From: Albidovulum marisflavi
GTDB taxonomy: Bacteria; Pseudomonadota; Alphaproteobacteria; Rhodobacterales; Rhodobacteraceae
Length of the DNA: 64,000 nt
Assembly (NCBI RefSeq): GCF_025751435.1
Contig: NZ_JAOWKY010000001.1
Location: 1,162,001-1,226,000, forward strand
Reading direction: 5' to 3'
The notes below the pieces were generated by a model. The model made no database searches, was not told the origin of the DNA, and saw only the letters and a list, made by a program, of their open reading frames with translations. Made by a program: the position numbers and the translations under genes. Below are positions 62,179-64,000 of this stretch, in pieces (the stretch's first letter is position 1; each line of letters opens with the position of its first letter).

Positions 62179-62862
62179 ATGACAGTGCTGATGCGCTGGG
62201 CGGCTCCAGTCGTCCTGCTCTTCGGACTTGCCGGAGGCGTTCAAGCCGAGATGACGGTGAGCCAGTCGAACGATCCGGACGGATCCATTGATGTGCACAT
62301 GACGGCGCTTCTGGGGCAGGAGCGTGCCGCGTTGAGCACGCTCACTTCAAGCGACGTGGCCGCGATCGCGACCGCGCCGATGAAGCCCGGAAAGTCCAAG
62401 GGCAAGGCTGTGATGTCCTACGACGGCACCTGGCTTGCCGCGCTTCCGCGGCCCGAATCCAGCGACGAACTCGATTGTCTGGCGCAGGCGCTCTACTTCG
62501 AGGCGAGGGGCGAGTCGATCAAGGGCCAGGCCGCGGTGGCCGAGGTCATCCTGAACCGGGTCGATAGCCCGTCGTTTCCCAAGACCGTCTGCGCGGTGGT
62601 GAACCAGGGCGGCAACGGCGGATGCCAGTTTTCCTACACATGCGACGGGCGTGCCGAGGTGGTCGCTGAACCCGAGGCGTGGAAACGTTCGGCCAAGATC
62701 GCGGGCGCGATGCTGGATGGCGCGCCGCGGATTCTGACCGAAGGTGCTACCTATTTCCACACCCCGCAGGTTTCCCCGTCGTGGTCCAAGCGGTTCGAAC
62801 TGACCGCAACCATCGGGGCGCACCTGTTCTACCGCGCCCCGATCGTCACGGCGCTGAACTGA
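62179..62862 (+). CDS. SleB/CwlJ-type cell-wall hydrolase
   Basis: A 227-residue exported protein. A signal peptide (MTVLMRWAAPVVLLFGLAGGVQA) is followed by a linker of about 80 residues and a Hydrolase_2 domain: LDCLAQALYFEARGESIKGQAAVAEVILNRVDSPSFPKTVCAVVNQGGNGGCQFSYTCDGR and ATYFHTPQVSPSWSKRFELTATIGAHLFYR. The glutamate in YFEARGE is the expected catalytic acid of SleB-like lytic enzymes. In non-sporulating alphaproteobacteria such proteins remodel peptidoglycan. The ATG at 62179 opens the signal peptide. Confidence 0.9.
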   Translation: MTVLMRWAAPVVLLFGLAGGVQAEMTVSQSNDPDGSIDVHMTALLGQERAALSTLTSSDVAAIATAPMKPGKSKGKAVMSYDGTWLAALPRPESSDELDCLAQALYFEARGESIKGQAAVAEVILNRVDSPSFPKTVCAVVNQGGNGGCQFSYTCDGRAEVVAEPEAWKRSAKIAGAMLDGAPRILTEGATYFHTPQVSPSWSKRFELTATIGAHLFYRAPIVTALN

Positions 62863-62935
62863 TCTCTGGCGTCGCGTCCGTGCTGCCCATTCGTGTCCGG
62901 TCCCGCTAGCATGGGAAAACCTTGAGGGACGGAAC

Positions 62936-63826
62936 ATGACGGACGACATCGCCCAGGCCTTTGACCACCCGGAGGCGCGATCCCGCGCTACTGCGACGCT
63001 CGCGGACAGGCTTTCCCTGCGCGATTTCATCGTATCGGCGGACATAGGCGCGTTTCAGGAAGAACGCGGCGCCGAGCAGCGTCTGCGCTTCAACATCGTC
63101 GTTGAAATTGCGCCTCTGCCCGAAGGGCTGGATGATGATGTCGACCAGATCCTGTCGTACGATCGGCTGATCGAGGCCGTCGAGGCAGAGTTGGCGCGCG
63201 AAAGGCTCAACCTTCTGGAGACCTTGGCCGACGGCGTGGCGGCGCGCATCCTTGCCGAACCGCAGGCGCAAAGGGTCTTTGTGCGGATCGAGAAGCTGGA
63301 TCGCGGCCCCTTCGCGCTTGGTGTCGAAATTGTGCGGGAGGCAGCGGACAGTCCTGTCGACGAAGCGCCTGCCCCGCATCCCGTCGTCATCCATTTCGGG
63401 GCGGACGCCCTGATGGCAACCGATCTGGCGGCGCGTTTGGAAAGCCACATGGACGCAGCCAGCCCGGTCGTTGTCACGCTGGGCCTGCCGCCCGAACCGC
63501 GACCGGCCGCTGCGACCGAGGACGCGCGCCGCCGCATCGCGCTTCTGGCGATTGAACAGAACGCCTGGGCATTTGCCGCACGCGATCCACGGCTCAAGGT
63601 AGTGGCCTCGCGCACCGAGCTCGACTGGGCGATGCGCCACGGCCGCACCGCCGTCTGGGCGCCTTCGAAGCTGGTGCTGGATACGCCGGGTGCGCCGCTT
63701 GCGTCGGCCGAGGATGGCGCCGCGCTCGCCGTCTGGCTGGCCGAGACGCTGGAGGCACGCCAGCTTGTCGTTCACGGCAGTGTCACCATCCCGGCGGGAA
63801 GCCGCGTGCCCGTACAGCGCCGCTGA
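62936..63826 (+). CDS. folB: Dihydroneopterin aldolase FolB with a C-terminal extension
   Basis: A 296-residue protein. The N-terminal 135 residues are DHNA-like (LSLRDFIVSADIGAFQEERGAEQRLRFNIVVEIAP, SYDRLIEAVEAEL, LLETLADGVAARILAE, VRIEKLDRGPFALGVEI), with the catalytic Glu and Lys kept. The C-terminal 150 residues (VVIHFGADALMATDLAARLESHMD...SKLVLDTPGAPLASAEDGAALAVWLAETLEARQLVVHGS) look like an amino-acid-kinase-type fold without obvious ATP motifs. It cleaves dihydroneopterin in folate synthesis; folP follows 43 bp later. Confidence 0.88.
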   Translation: MTDDIAQAFDHPEARSRATATLADRLSLRDFIVSADIGAFQEERGAEQRLRFNIVVEIAPLPEGLDDDVDQILSYDRLIEAVEAELARERLNLLETLADGVAARILAEPQAQRVFVRIEKLDRGPFALGVEIVREAADSPVDEAPAPHPVVIHFGADALMATDLAARLESHMDAASPVVVTLGLPPEPRPAAATEDARRRIALLAIEQNAWAFAARDPRLKVVASRTELDWAMRHGRTAVWAPSKLVLDTPGAPLASAEDGAALAVWLAETLEARQLVVHGSVTIPAGSRVPVQRR

Positions 63827-63869
63827 CAGCCGCCTTGCCAATCGCAACGCTTCGTCGGAAAACCGCGCC

Positions 63870-64000
63870 ATGGAATACTTTCGACCAATCGCGATGACCG
63901 ATCCCGCCCGACCCGAGGGCGCCTTGACCCTTGCCGGGGGCTGGTGCTGGTTCGACAGGGTCGAGGTGCTGACGCGGCAGGGACCGCGCGGCATGATCCC
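63870..64000 (+). CDS. folP: Dihydropteroate synthase, N-terminal part (cut by window end)
   Basis: The 43 visible residues (RPIAMTDPARPEGALTLAGGWCWFDRVEVLTRQG) match the N-terminal extension found in rhodobacterial FolP proteins, ahead of the TIM barrel that joins p-aminobenzoate to the pterin. The barrel itself is beyond the window. Position directly after folB supports the call. Confidence 0.75.
   Translation, partial: MEYFRPIAMTDPARPEGALTLAGGWCWFDRVEVLTRQGPRGMI

Noticed and set aside
61998-62291. A 97-codon frame before the SleB-type gene
   Set aside because: It overlaps the signal-peptide region of the real gene in another frame and has no recognisable features.
1-64000. tRNA, rRNA, CRISPR, prophage or insertion-sequence genes
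   Set aside because: I looked through the gaps and found no cloverleaf with CCA-adjacent arms, direct repeat array, transposase or integrase.

Overview
The window is a stretch of core chromosome from an alphaproteobacterium, most likely a member of the Rhodobacterales (Rhodobacteraceae/Roseobacter type). The evidence is high G+C (mid-60s percent by eye), very tight gene packing, a GcrA cell-cycle regulator, a SAM-II riboswitch in front of an O-succinylhomoserine sulfhydrylase gene, a PccR-like short-chain fatty acyl regulator, choXWV/betI choline genes, and glyQ and glyS separated by one small gene. I see no rRNA, tRNA, CRISPR array, insertion sequence, integrase or phage gene. The likely foreign DNA is limited to one low-G+C in-frame segment inside glyS.

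Layout. 1-6 kb: the end of a LysR regulator, a quinone oxidoreductase, an XRE regulator with a long leader, an inositol-phosphatase-like enzyme, and two convergent purine deaminases (8-oxoguanine deaminase and guanine deaminase). 6-13 kb: mgtE, 5-formyl-THF cyclo-ligase, a YmdB-type phosphodiesterase, two convergent SLC13 transporters and a YebC/TACO1 protein. 13-16 kb: a divergent ArgP/LysE pair around a perfect palindrome, then an EamA transporter. 16-22.5 kb: the choline island, choXWV divergent from betI-dehydratase-betA. 22.5-28 kb: DUF1003 protein, pabC-pabB, a DUF465 protein behind an FNR-type site, the PccR-like regulator and a Bcr/CflA efflux pump. 28-36 kb: purD, xseA, a small secreted protein, alkane hydroxylase, ftsY, EamA transporter, yciB, glutathione transferase and a small lipoprotein. 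36-43.6 kb: the riboswitch-controlled metZ, folE2, two tandem trkH genes and a TPP decarboxylase. 43.6-52 kb: an inactive-looking trypsin-like protein with SPOR and peptidoglycan-binding domains, glyQ-DUF6446-type gene-glyS, and a divergent PPDK-like enzyme. 52-64 kb: meaB, hrpB, argD-argF, an unrecognised 468-residue protein, gcrA, a YadGH-type ABC exporter, a SleB-type hydrolase, folB and the start of folP.

How the genes work together. The clearest unit is choline handling: choline is imported by ChoXWV and oxidised by BetA under a TetR-type repressor, BetI. Two similar imperfect palindromes, one before each arm, look like BetI operators. The usual betaine-aldehyde dehydrogenase gene (betB) is absent, and a serine/threonine-dehydratase-like gene occupies its place. 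Folate and one-carbon genes recur across the window (pabB, pabC, folE2, folB, folP, 5-FCL, with purD as a consumer). Arginine biosynthesis (argD-argF) and basic amino-acid export (argP/lysE) are also present.

The most interesting regulatory DNA is a SAM-II riboswitch followed by an intrinsic terminator (36.4-36.5 kb), a perfect FNR-type palindrome spaced as for a class II activator (24.9 kb), an 11-bp-arm inverted repeat before the PccR-like gene (26.7 kb), and the paired BetI boxes (19.0-19.2 kb). I found no obviously new multi-gene system. The oddities are at the level of single genes and their control regions.
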